From contig NWUY0300006048.1 in NCBI GenBank assembly GCA_004151065.3, forward strand, positions 3,760 to 23,910: a stretch of DNA of 20,151 bases, given 5' to 3'. The translations under genes and the position numbers were made by a program. Shown piece by piece: positions 1 to 10,195 of this stretch. Origin of the DNA: Larix sibirica (lineage: Eukaryota > Streptophyta > Pinopsida > Pinales > Pinaceae). The notes under the pieces were generated by a model. That model saw nothing but the letters and a program-made list of their open reading frames with translations. It was not told the DNA's origin and made no database searches. The stretch's first letter is position 1. Every line of letters starts with the position of its first letter.

Positions 1-1949
1 TAGTCCACCCCCAAATTCTAAGATATAAATACCTATCAACCTAATTAGTTGTCTAGTTATCAACAAGGGTTAAATTTGACATTGGTATTTATCTTATTTA
101 AGTTTTATATGCAGTTAATTTGAAAATATGCACGTGACAAATATGTACACTTAAGAAACCATACATTATTTTATGCTGTAAATTATTGTTCTATTTGTTA
201 AATTTGTGGCTCATTTTTATGAAGTATACTCATCCTATGTATTTAAGGCTTAATGTGGAAGTACTTAAGAAATCTCAAAGGATTGCAATTGGATTCTCTA
301 CATAATGAATCCATCCAACAATTTATTGTTTTTTTGTTACAACATGACTTAACTCATTGCCAATATCCACTAGTTTGTGCATGCAAATTGCAATACTATA
401 ATGACTCTTGGACATTGAGCATGCAAATTGCAATACTATAACCACTTTTGAACATTGAGATCAAAAGGGGTATATTGTATATTGTATATTGTAAAAATAG
501 GGAATTTTTTTAAATTGGAAATATGTATTGGGAGGAGAGTTCAACAAAAGAATTTTGGTAGGTATTTACCAATATCTTGTGAAATTATGGGTATTCTATA
601 ATATCCCATGAACTAAGGATATTATTATTGTGGGAGTGAAAAGACACAACTTCATTGGAATTTTCCTCTATGTAGTCATCTTTAACCATCTAAAAATTCT
701 ATGTACAAGTATTAGTAGTTAGTAGTGTTAAATTCTTAGCCACATAGCTCTATCACTATGTCATGTCTTTAAATAATGTTGTTGTATTTCTTGGCCACAT
801 AAATATAGACTTAGTGAATTGCATTAAAAATAAATAGATAAGTTGAGGGATTTCAAATCTACTTTAATCATAGATTATCGACCATGTAATAGCTTGTTAA
901 ATTGTATGGGCCTAATGTCTCATTACGTATTGCAAACACACATGGAGAATGAAAACACAAAACTCTTGATGTGCCTTAAATCATTTGTTCTGAAGATTCA
1001 AGTGCGTGAAACTAACCAAATTGCAAGCAAAGCCATTTATTTTTGCGATTACAGTCAATAATTTGCTTATTGATTATTATTTCCAAAGTAGATCTAAGAA
1101 GTCTTGATGTTACCTTTTAGAGGGGTGTTTGATAGGGCGTGACATTTATGATTATGGAATTTCAAGATGGGCTACTATATGCTACTTGTGCAAGACCCAA
1201 TTACCTGGGGTAACAACATATCTTGGAGTTTGTCTTACAGGTTCAAAGTTAATTAAAGTTTTCATTGATAATTGGATTGTTAAATGGATGTGTAATGCAT
1301 AAAATTCTTATTTAAGTTTTACAAAAGTTACATACAAAATTTAGAAAGAATTTTCAAAATATAATATAATGAAGGATATATAAATGACACATTTTTATTA
1401 ATTATTTGATATAAATATTATAGAATTTATCTACCTTTCTAACGGCTTTGCAATTTACATGATTTTTTTACAAATTATTTATCATTTACATACACGCCTC
1501 TAAAAAACATGATAAATCTAAATCTAAAATTACGATTGTTTTGTAACTATAATAGTATCTCCAAAATTCTCTTGACTCACAACAAAAATAGATAAAAACA
1601 CATATAATACATAATCAATAATATTTGATTGACTTAAAAAAATATATCAAAAATAATGAGAAGCACAATTTTATAAAGAAAAGCCTCACAATAAATTTAC
1701 TTCAACGATAGGGGAGTCTGTATCAAATTTAACTTCTCGTTGCCAACAACTCAATCAAATCCTACACTTAATTCAAATCCAAGATAATCTAACCAGCACT
1801 CCAGTCTGCTGGAATCTGTCACTCATGTACGAATCAACAGCCACGAAAACTGCCTATTCTGGATGATGCTTTTACATAATAGATTTTGAGTCCATAAAAA
1901 AATATATATGTATAATTTCTAGAAATTGTCATATAGAGTACCGATATAC
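1..1949. other. AT-rich intergenic region, no supported gene
   Basis: This stretch is strongly AT-rich with stops in all frames. Open frames at 253-441 and 843-1061 are short, match no family I recognise and show no coding-like composition; the second opens with TTG rather than ATG. Visible structure is limited to the 40 bp tandem duplication annotated separately and a short TATATTG triplication near 469-492. It may be old repeat sequence, but I see no terminal repeats or protein motifs that would name it. Confidence 0.6.
380..459. repeat. 40 bp tandem duplication (2 copies)
   Basis: Two adjacent 40 bp units begin at 380 and 420, each opening CATGCAAATTGCAATACTAT and ending in ACATTGAG. They differ at only a few positions in the second half. 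A TATATTG triplet repeat follows at about 469-492. The structure is a simple local duplication with no visible function. Confidence 0.85.
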
Positions 1950-1955
1950 TTTATT
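1950..1955 (-). terminator. Candidate poly(A) signal of the phytocyanin gene
   Basis: On the minus strand this reads AATAAA, about 130 nt beyond the phytocyanin stop codon. That is a plausible distance for a plant 3' UTR. Plant poly(A) signals are loose and AT-rich sequence yields chance matches, so this is only a candidate. Confidence 0.4.
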
Positions 1956-2086
1956 AGCGTGAGGAGCTTGAATTCAATACATCTGAGATTCTGATTATCA
2001 ATGGTGGTCATAATAATAAATGATGGGAAGAACAGATCAGAAGGCGCTCATTCAATGAAACATAATGAATAGGTATTATGTATTGC

Positions 2087-2875
2087 CTATAGCGAGGCCA
2101 TCGCGAGCAAAAGAGAACCTCCGAGAAGGAAGACACCACCCATGGGGTATGAAGGGGTGGCTGCGCTTGCGTTTGATCCACTCCCACTCGGGGGACTCGC
2201 CCCGTTTGTCGACGACGCCGGTGTTGGCACAGACGGGATAGTGGTCGAGGATGGAGAAGGCGATCCTGAAGTTGGTGTGGCCGACGGAGTTGCTGATGAC
2301 GGAGACGGCGATTGGACAGTTGGTGTGGTGGGAGTGCCGGACGATGGAGATGGGGAGGGCGACGGAGATTGCACGGTTCCGTTGCTCTTTGAAATGGAGG
2401 CGGCCGCAACGGTGATATTGAGCTTCATGCCCAGAGAGCAGTGAGTGCCGATTCCGCAGATGTAATAATGGGCACCCGTGGCGTTCAGCGTAATGGTGTC
2501 ATTTCCAGTGGTGTGTGTTGCCAACGGATTAGTCTTGAGGCACGAATCGTACGCCGCCTTGTTCAACACCAGAACGTCGTGCGCGCCCACGGTGTATTTG
2601 AACACTGCAATGTATTCATTAACCATACATGTCAATATCTTCAATAGCAATTGCATCATCAAATATTTGTATTGGGTTTTGGTGTGATTTCTGTTTTACA
2701 TACCAAGTTTGTCACCCACTGTAAAGGTTTTGCCAGAAGCCCAGGTGGTGTAGTTGACGCCCAGATCCCACTGTGCGCTGTCACCAACGGTGTAGTCAGT
2801 AGCCAAACAATTAAATGGCAAAACTATCATCGCCATTGCGACTACAACTCCAATCCACAGTCTCTGATGCTCCAT
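2087..2875 (-). CDS. Phytocyanin, uclacyanin-type blue copper protein, GPI-anchored
   Basis: Complete two-exon gene. Exon 1 is 2875-2704, the intron is 2703-2605 (99 bp, GT-AG, phase 1), and exon 2 is 2604-2087 ending in TAG, giving 229 residues. The splice rebuilds the family motif VGDKLVFKY. Residues 1-25 look like a signal peptide. The cupredoxin domain (about 27-124) keeps all four copper ligands: His66 (GAHDV), Cys107, His112 and Met117, with Cys79/Cys113 as the usual disulfide. An axial Met fits the uclacyanin/plantacyanin class rather than stellacyanin (Gln) or ligand-less early nodulin-like proteins. Residues 133-209 are Ser/Pro/Thr-rich with SPSPSPSP runs, typical of arabinogalactan glycosylation. 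The hydrophobic end GGVFLLGGSLLLAMASL resembles a GPI signal. Six NxS/T sites are visible. Likely location is the outer plasma membrane or cell wall; family members are thought to act in electron transfer or cell-surface signalling. The start at 2875 is the first in-frame ATG and has G at -3 and +4. Confidence 0.93.
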
Positions 2876-2889
2876 ATCTTCCGCTAAAA

Positions 2890-2940
2890 TCACTGCGAAT
2901 ATTCTGCCATACAAACAAACAAATTAACACGACATGACAT
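2890..2940 (-). other. Possible upstream ORF in phytocyanin leader
   Basis: An ATG at 2940 opens a 16-codon frame closing at TGA 2892-2890, 14 nt before the phytocyanin start codon and out of frame with it. A second in-frame ATG lies at 2910. If the transcript starts upstream of 2940, scanning ribosomes would meet this frame first. The transcription start cannot be read from sequence, so it is only a candidate regulatory uORF. Confidence 0.25.
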
Positions 2941-3842
2941 GAAATCCAAGAAGATACAACACAAAGTCACTGCCTTTGAACAATAAAAACCAACAGAAGA
3001 TACAACAATACAGGTAGGTGCCCATAATCAAAGAATAGTCCATGGCAATATCATTGAAGAAAGATCAAAGACCATACAATATAATGCCGAAAATGTCGAA
3101 GCGATTTGCAGATCTCGAGATAGCTCTTTGGATCAGATGAATGGATTTTTTGTGGTTGAATTTTACTGAATGGAAAGATTGGATATATGTAGGACTCTAA
3201 ACGCGGTTCGTAGCCGCCATGAAAGTCTTCATGGACCCCAACAATGTCAATAGTCAAAGTTGGGCTTCGTAATGTGATAGAGATCACACCGCCGACCTAC
3301 ACGACGTCCCGTGTGGGTCATGATTTCCACGATGTTAATGCTCCGATTTCCTTGCCACCTACTTACCTAATTAAGTTGAAAGGGGAAAGGATCCCAATAA
3401 AAAACACATATAAATGTGGTGCAACACTTTTATTTGTATACATCTTCGTCGAAATAGTTTTTTAAGGTTTTTAATCTGTCTTCCGCATGTTATCTTAGAA
3501 TATTGCAACGATCACGTCAACAAAAGGCAACTATCCATGTGTTATCAACAAATGGTAACTAATCATTTATGATGCAATGGGCATAGAAGAGTACCCGAAA
3601 GCTATGTCAACAAGGTTTTCCTTCCAAGCTTTGCTACACAAGGGAGTTGAAATTGTACACGAGGTTTAAGGTCAAGAAAACATCTTGATTTCGGCCATCT
3701 TTCCACTTACTCTAGGTGGTGTGTATAGGTTATTTTGTATAGAATCACTTTTTAATTTTGTTGGGGTTAAAGTTAGGTATTTAGTTTAAATCCTCAAATT
3801 TTTTTATTCAAAATTTGTGGTTATAACTGGTATTAAATATGA
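2941..3842. other. Upstream region of the phytocyanin gene
   Basis: This should contain the minus-strand promoter. TATA-like minus-strand strings occur near 3080, 3185 and 3410, but none is clearly better than AT-rich background. Small open frames at 3051-3287 (minus) and 3244-3465 (plus) match nothing I recognise. Confidence 0.4.
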
Positions 3843-4795
3843 CAAGAGGGTGGACTTTGATTTATTTATGTGTGTCATATTATCTTTAAATGTCTTCATA
3901 ATAACCTTGAGTCATGGACATCCTCATTGGAATTGAACCTTGGTCACCAATGAAAAATTTATCATTCCTCAATGGTGAATCCAACCCCTCTCAAAAAATT
4001 TTGGTCATAGTCATAATGGGTATTGTCCAATCTTAATGAAGACAAGAGGGTGTGCTTTGATCCATGTATGTGTATGTGGGCTCGATGCAATGAAAGCTTT
4101 ACATGTTCGACCACTACCTATGTGTGCCCCCATGGCAAGCTTAGGTGTCAGACGTCCTCATGTGTATTAAGCCTTGGTGATTTATGAAAAAATTCTCAAT
4201 CCTCACCGGTGGAAAAATTGTGGTCGAAGTCATAGCAATTAGTGTCGAGTAATAAGGATGGCAAGAGGGTGGGCTTGGATCCACTTATGTTTGTGCATAG
4301 AGTGCAATTCTAGCCTCATGCATTTGACCACTACCTTTGGGTTCCCACATGAAAACCTCAGTGGTTGAACGACCTCATGGGGATTGAACCTTCGCCACAA
4401 GTGAAAAAATCCTCGTTCCTCTGTTGGAGCCAATATCTTTGGGATAAAAAAATTGGTCATAGCTGTAATGGTTAATGTCTAGTCCTACAAATGACAAGAG
4501 GATGATCTTTAATCCACTTATGTGTGCATGGGGAGTGTAATGCAAGCCTCACACATTCGAACACTACCTTTGGTTGTTCCCATGGAAACCTCAGGGACCG
4601 AGTATGCCCATAAGAATTGAAACTTAGTCACTGGTGAAAAAATCATCATTCTTCATTGATGAATCCAACCAGTTTAGGAAAAAAAATTGCTACAATCATA
4701 ATAATTAGTGTCTATTGACAAGAGAGTGAGATTTAATCCACTTATGTCTACACCAAAAGTGCAATACAAACCTTACATGTTCAACCACTATGATC
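3843..4795. repeat. Diverged tandem array, about 4.4 copies of a 200-232 bp unit
   Basis: The phrase CAAGAGRRTG, followed by a form of TTTGATCCACTTATGT, recurs at 3843, 4043, 4262, 4494 and 4719, at spacings of 200, 219, 232 and 225 bp. Within each unit the same order of phrases appears: a TTCGACCACTACCT-like block, a CATGGAAACCTCAG-like block, an ATTGAACCTTGGTCAC-like block, GTGAAAAAATC, GAATCCAACC, then TTGGTCATAGTCATAATGG. Copies carry many substitutions and small indels, so the array is old. The last copy is partial, ending near 4795. On the minus strand the ATTGAACC block reads GGTTCAATCC, close to a pol III box B, but I could not find a convincing box A. Confidence 0.85.
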
Positions 4796-5638
4796 AAATA
4801 CCCCAAAATGGTTTCAAAAACCTATTACTCTGTCAATCCTACCTACCTATTATGACTAGGTTTTAATAAACTATATAATCTAAACCTTAATTACACTTAC
4901 ACAAATAATTTAACTAATTATTATTTAAACAGAAATATTTATTTGATTTCATTTTACATTTAAACATATTAATTATTTAAATTTATAATATTTTATTGTA
5001 AATTATGGGTCGACCCATTTCTTTTATTAATATTTTAGTGGAGACTTCCAGAAAACTAGTGTTCGCAAATAGTGGGCCAAATGAAGACACGCATATTGAC
5101 AAGAAGATGGAGAATTGTGTGGAAATTGTTTATAAATGACTTTATATATCTGGATATTTCTATAAGGCTAATGTATGTAAATAGATGCTTCAATTTCCCA
5201 TGTTGACAAGACATACGAAAAAGATGTATGTGGAGATTGTCTCGAAATTACCATTTTGATTTTGATTTGTTTTGTTTTTGTTGTGCCTGTTTGATTGGTT
5301 TCCAGTGATAATTCATTGACATTAGTGTTTTAAGATGAGTAGACTTCCACCTAATATAAGAGCTGATGTATAATTATAATGGGTTTTCATAACATATTAG
5401 TGGTGATGGAAATTTTAAGAGATACGTATCTTTCGAAAACTTAAAGTTAATTTGACGTAGTTGTTCAATGTATGTATTTAAGTATGATGTAAAAATATAA
5501 ATATTAAATTGTATTATTTTTAAAGTATATAATTATTATTTATTGAATTTTTTTAGTAATATAAAAGTGGAGTTATTTTTAAAGTTTGATTTTATATTTT
5601 TATTATTATAAGATTATAAGATTATATTGATATATCAC
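4796..5638. other. AT-rich intergenic spacer
   Basis: Very AT-rich with long A/T runs and no open frame of note. It contains no recognised repeat or gene. A T8/A8 near-palindrome at about 5639-5656 marks its right edge and may belong to the tail of the adjacent LINE. Confidence 0.5.
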
Positions 5639-5872
5639 TTTTTTTTCAGTGAAAAAAAATATATTATTGATATTTAAAAATTGAATCAAATAGTATAAAT
5701 AGTTTAGTAGACAATTATAAAAAAATTGTTAAATATGTTAGTATATAATCTTCAGATTTAAACTACTCCAAAAATGAAACTAAAAAGTACTATTGAGGAA
5801 ATAGATAGCTCCATCATCAAGTTATAAGGAATGATATCTAATGATATCAAATGTCTCCAAAATAAAACAAAA

Positions 5873-8800
5873 CTACTTTACAAAGAAATCAAAAGAGCCA
5901 CGATAAGAAAGGTGAGACTCATACTTCCAAATTATGAATCCTTCAACACCTTCTAGAGCTTGCTTGGACATCTTGTCAGCAAATGAGTTGTGTTGTCTCT
6001 AGATATGTTCGAAAGAGATATTCTTAAACTATCTGATCTCATCTTTGATCCTAGAACATCAATGAATAAGAGAGGTGACCTTCAAAAGATATTCATCATT
6101 ATCCCATTTAATCGTCACCCATGAATCCCCAAAAAAATTGAGTTCATCAATGCCAAATTGGTTTGCCACTTTTAGAATACACCAAAGAGCAAGTAATTAT
6201 TCCTTCATATTTGTACCAATACCACAATTTAGTTTGAATGTGAAACTATGGTCATTGTTCAAATAGAGAACTCCTCTAGTAGCACATAATCCATTAGCAG
6301 TTGCACCATCAAAATAGGCATAAGCACCTTCAATCTGTAGATTACAAATGCTTACCTTCTGAACTTTTGGTTCATCATTAGCAGTGCAATAGTCTTTCAC
6401 TAATTTTAATATTTGAATACAAATGTTTTGTATAATTTGTGGCTGGTCTTAAAAAAAAATATTTCTAGCATTCCAAATTATCCAAGATATAATAGATGGA
6501 AGAAAATGATAATATCTGCAACTTCGGTACCACTGGAGACAACAGATATCAAAGTTTGCATTTCCTCGATCCTGTTCAATATTTAGTGAAGACAGAGTCA
6601 AATTCCATACCATCCTGCTAACCTCACAACAAACTAGTAAATGATTTGCAGATTCATAGCTGGTAATGCACAGGAGGCATATATTGGGTCCATCCCATCC
6701 TCTCCTGATGAGGTTGTCCCAAGTCTTTAAACCATCTTGCAACGCAAACCACATAAAACATTTGATTTTAAGTGGTAATTGCCACTTCCAAAGACTTTTA
6801 AACCACCAAGTCTGAACCATATGACATCTGTTTTTTATCATTATTTGATAAGATGTTTTGGCCGTGATTATACCTATGGCAGGGTTATAATTCCATGTAA
6901 GCTTATCATTATTGTGATTAAGTCTGCAACCTGCCGAGTTTAAATTTTTGACAAAAAGGTTCCACTCAGTAGCAACACACCTAGTAAGCCCCAAATATTT
7001 AGCAGAGAACCAGTATGATGAATTCTCTATCATTACAGTAGATTTCTTAAAATGTGCAAGTTTAATGTAGCCACAATCTCTCAGATAGCTCAAGATATCA
7101 TCAAACAGTTTGTAATTTTCCTCCCTGCCTAGTATGGGATCAATACCAATTAGTATATCCTGTCCATTCCCCACACACCAATTAAGGTCCTTTGCAAGCC
7201 AATTATACACTTTTATGAACCCATCCCAAACATATGAAGTTCCTTTTGTTGTTGTTTTGGGATTCCTTATCCATGATATGATATTTCCCTTGATATACTT
7301 CTCAAGCAAAACCTTAGACCATAAATTGGTACCAAATAATCCTCGCCAGAAGCTCTTTAGTTTGAGCGCATAGTTGAAAACATATAAGTTTTTGATGCCC
7401 CAACCTCCCCAGTCTTCAGGAAGTGCAATTATTTCCTATCTTGACACAACAATTTTGCTTCTTTCCAGTCCCCCAGTCCAAAGAAAATTGAAAATATATT
7501 TCCTTAAAGTGTTAATAATGGAATTTGTAACCTGAGAAAGGGAGAACCAATAAACTGGAATCCCTATTAGTACAACATTAATGAGCGTGAGCCTTCCTCC
7601 CACAGAGAGCAACCTGTAAGTCCAATGATGTATTTTGTTTTCAAATTTTGTGAGGAGCCAAGACCAATCATGGATCTTATATCCATTTGGCTTCACGAAA
7701 TAGCCCAAATACTTAAAACCTTCATCTAGTTGGCAATCTTTGAAAGGTAGAAGAGCAATAATATTAGCCAATTTGAGATCCTCAATTTTGTAGTGGTAGA
7801 AGGTGAGCTTTTTTATGCTCACCTTCATTCCTTAAGCATCACAAAAAACCTTGATAATTTCCTTATAACATAACCATTCTTCAATAGTACCAATAACGAA
7901 GAGTAAGACAACATCTCCAAAAAGTAGATGTGAGATATATAAAGCAGCTGATAGTTTTATACCTTTTAATTTACCTTCTGATTTAGCTTTATTGATCAAT
8001 TTGCTTAATCCTCCAATAATTAAAAGAAATAAGAGAGGTGATAGAGGGCATCCCTGTCTAATGCCCCTAGAACTCTTGAAAAAACCTGTAGGAACTCCAT
8101 TTACCAAGACATCAAAGTTTGCTGTGGACACACAGGCCATGATCCAATTTATAACCAGAGGGGGAAGTCCAATCTATATAAGAATTAATCTTAAATAAAC
8201 CCAATCCACTCTGTCATAGGCTTTTTGCAGATCCATCTTGAGTAGTAGTGCCTTAAGCTTCCTCTTTTTGATAAAATGGATTACTTCTTGTGATATACCA
8301 ATTGTATCTAAAATTTGTCTGTCCTGGAGAAAGCCAAATTGTTCTGAAGAAATGTGTTTAGACAGAGCAGGCTTCAAACGGTTGGACATGATCTTGGTAA
8401 TGATTTTGTAAGCAATATTACACAGAGCAATAGGTCTAAAATCTGAAAAAGTATTAGGCTTGTTTCTCTTTGGAATCAGGGTAATGAAGGTTGAATTCAA
8501 AGCACAAGATACAAAGCCTTTAGTTCTAGAAAATTCCACCATATTAAGAATATCACCCCCCCATAATATCAAAGAAATGGAGAAAAAGTTCAACAATCCA
8601 TCCATCTGGACCTAGACTTTTTTCCTTAGCAAAATGTTTCAGAGTATCTTCAACTTCTTTCAAAGTAACATGTTTACCAATTTCTCTCCCTTCAAGGTCA
8701 TCAAAGAACTTTGTGAAAATTTTTATGGTCTTCAACTGTGCTTCCAAAACACAAGAACCTGAATCTGTAAAAACTTTACCAAAGTAATTTTTGTCTAAAT

Positions 8801-9428
8801 TTTGTAGTTCCTTCTGACCTTTGATAATATTATCTTACTCATCTGTTAGCTCCCAAATGGAGTTAATGTTTTTTCTCTGTGAAGCATATGTGTGAATTTT
8901 TTTTGTGTTATTGTCCCCCAAACCTATCCACAAGGATCTACTTTTGAGTCTCCAGTCCATCTCTTCCTGCTCAGAATATGTTCCTTCTTTTGTTCAAAAT
9001 CTTTGATTTTTGTTAAATCTTCCTCCTTCAAAGTCTGATCTATATTCAAGGAATGCAGAATTTGGATCTGTTCTTCTAGAAAAATCCACAAGGCTCTACT
9101 TTTGAGTCTCCAGTTCAGAATATGTTCCTTCTTTTGTTCAAAATCTTTGATTTTTGTTAAATCTTCCTCCTTCAAAGTCTGATCTATATTCAATAAATGC
9201 AGAATTTGGATCCGTTCTTCCAGAAAAATGTAATCCTACATATTCTTTAGATTTTGACTTTTGATCCATTTTGTAACAACATCTTTCAGCTTTTCGAATT
9301 TGTAAACTAATTTATCCATTAGATTATGAGCTTTTTCCAACTCAAAACTGAGCCAAAATTTTCAAGTTTCTAATGTGTGAAAGAACTTTTCATTCAATAG
9401 CCCAGAACTATTAAATTTAAAAGGAAAT
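5873..9428 (-). pseudogene. Broken LINE ORF2 (RT, zinc knuckle, RNase H)
   Basis: Most of the frame is shared between 8605 and 5873, so decay is mainly by stops. RT evidence: LIPKRNKPNTFSDFRPIALCN and the catalytic motif A KMDLQKAYDRVDW near 8200-8250, GIRQGCPLSPLLF (motif B, about 8025-8060), then motif C as LLFGDVVLL at about 7904-7924. The expected [YF]ADD is FGDV here, so the second catalytic Asp is lost. A CxxC...H...C knuckle with the KIKCFMWFALQDGL phrase (about 6590-6780) is the zf-RVT region. RNase H shows YFDGAT (Asp codon 6308-6310), a Glu (6200-6202), FFGDSW and a late NSFADKMSKQAL Asp. Lesions: a seven-C run (8556-8562) shifts frame; stops lie at 8174, 7832, 7436, 6449 and 6197, four more within 5873-6196, and three upstream of RT; a duplication sits at 8926-9227. 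The protein cannot be made. Confidence 0.9.
8926..9227. repeat. Internal tandem duplication within LINE ORF2
   Basis: Copy A (8926-9083, 158 bp) and copy B (9084-9227, 144 bp) both open ATCCACAAGG and end in GAAAA. Copy B lacks 14 bp of the CCATCTCTTCCTGC stretch and otherwise differs at about five positions by eye. Duplicated peptide NIDQTLKEEDLTKIKDFEQ appears twice in one open frame. The 14 bp difference means the two copies read on in different frames. High identity between copies compared with the number of lesions elsewhere suggests the duplication came after insertion. Confidence 0.92.
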
Positions 9429-9529
9429 TAATAAACAAAATATTAAATAATCAAATATTATTATTGAAAATGTATTATATATTTATTTTAATAGATAAAT
9501 GTATTTAATATTTTAGTTTTGAATTAACA

Positions 9530-9611
9530 TGTAAAACTATTTCTTATTTGTCAATGTCAATGTAAAACTATTTCTTATTTGTCGATATTTTCTTATTTGT
9601 CAATGTCAATG
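9530..9611. repeat. Short triplicated AT-rich repeat
   Basis: TGTAAAACTATTTCTTATTTG occurs at 9530 and 9561, with a partial third copy (TTCTTATTTGTCAATGTCAATG) at 9590-9611; TGTCAATGTCAATG punctuates the units. It sits in very AT-rich DNA between the LINE and the ACS promoter. Confidence 0.8.
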
Positions 9612-9753
9612 ATAGCCATAAATAAATAATTTCAATACCAATTTGACAACTAAATAAATATATATTTAATTTTAATTAATTATTATTATAAATTTAATAT
9701 TAATTTAAAATATTCTTTCTAATAGTTATACAAAGTTTATGACCATCTTAAAT

Positions 9754-9763
9754 GACACGTGTC
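9754..9763. promoter_or_regulatory. Palindromic G-box/ABRE (GACACGTGTC)
   Basis: A perfect 10 bp palindrome with an ACACGTGT core lies about 190 bp upstream of the first ACS TATA box. This core is the plant G-box/ABRE, bound by bZIP and bHLH factors and often linked to light or abscisic-acid control. It is framed by an inverted pair ATGACC (9739-9744) and GGTCAT (9768-9773). Regulation of ACS through it is inference from position. Confidence 0.5.
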
Positions 9764-9945
9764 TTCAGGTCATAGCAGTTAAATTACCCTCTATTTTTAG
9801 GGATTTCCGAGGAAAGCAGTGTATGGGATGAGTACGAGGTGGAGAATTGAAAATTGGTGAGGTGGTACAGTAAGAGGAGGGCCTTCTCACCCGATTATAT
9901 TTTTTACATTTATGTCGCGAGTCGTGACCCATCCCATTTATTTGC

Positions 9946-9953
9946 TATAAAAG
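9946..9953 (+). promoter_or_regulatory. TATA box candidate for ACS (TATAAAAG)
   Basis: GCTATAAAAG is a near-consensus plant TATA box, 243 bp upstream of the ACS start codon. It would place transcription start near 9980 with a leader of about 215 nt. A second good match, TTATAAAAA at 10025-10032, would give a leader of about 135 nt. Sequence alone does not decide between them; both may be used. Confidence 0.55.
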
Positions 9954-10040
9954 ATTTCAACATTTCCAGGTTTTCCACTCTGTTCGCTGTGGCATTAAAT
10001 ATTGCAGTAGCACATTGTTGACCTTATAAAAACAAAGCGT

Positions 10041-10055
10041 AGATAGATAGATAGA
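10041..10055. repeat. AGAT microsatellite in ACS leader
   Basis: Almost four AGAT units lie in the presumed 5' leader. A downstream ATCCATCTATCT at about 10084-10095 is complementary to them, so the leader RNA could fold into a weak hairpin here. Confidence 0.6.
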
Positions 10056-10195
10056 GACAGACAAATTAAAAAGTAGATTCATACATCCATCTATCTGCCA
10101 GTGAAGGGAAGGGAAGCTGAAGCTGACTGACTACAGGCAGGAAGGGTACCGGTAGTTGATCCCCCCAATAAATTAGCGGACCCAGTCCACCGTAC

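Larger units (their letters stand above)
5640..9430 (-). mobile_element. L1-clade LINE with RNase H, 5'-truncated and inactive
   Basis: The minus strand carries the remains of one non-LTR retrotransposon. Order along the element: a short region that normally follows the endonuclease domain (from about 9428, FPFKFNSSGLLNEKFF), the linker before RT, reverse transcriptase, a post-RT region, a zinc-knuckle region and RNase H, ending at a stop at 5873-5875. The endonuclease and ORF1 are absent, the usual result of incomplete target-primed reverse transcription. An RNase H domain at the C-terminus is known for plant L1-clade elements. The 3' end is uncertain: the first run that could be a poly(A) tail on this strand is the T8 at 5639-5646, and I found no convincing target-site duplication. 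The element ends about 500 bp upstream of the ACS TATA boxes, transcribed away from that gene. Confidence 0.88.

Noticed and set aside
843-1061. 72-residue plus frame as a transposase relic
   Set aside because: It has a TTG start, no catalytic motif and no terminal inverted repeats; nothing supports the call.
2008-2409. 133-residue Pro/His/Arg-rich minus frame and a 100-residue plus frame (2142-2444) over the phytocyanin tail
   Set aside because: Both are shadows of the Ser/Pro-rich exon 2, where biased codons suppress stops in other frames.
3051-3465. Overlapping small frames on both strands upstream of the phytocyanin
   Set aside because: No family recognised, no splice context, and they overlap each other in opposite strands.
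4390-4400. tRNA gene suggested by a GGTTCAATCC-like string on the minus strand
   Set aside because: No box A at suitable distance and no cloverleaf could be drawn, so only a box B resemblance remains.
3843-4795. CRISPR-like array
   Set aside because: Units are long, diverged throughout and lack the short identical repeat/unique spacer pattern; the genome is a plant.
6075-8198. Plus-strand frames at 6075-6266, 7134-7373 and 7992-8198
   Set aside because: They are antisense shadows of the LINE ORF2.
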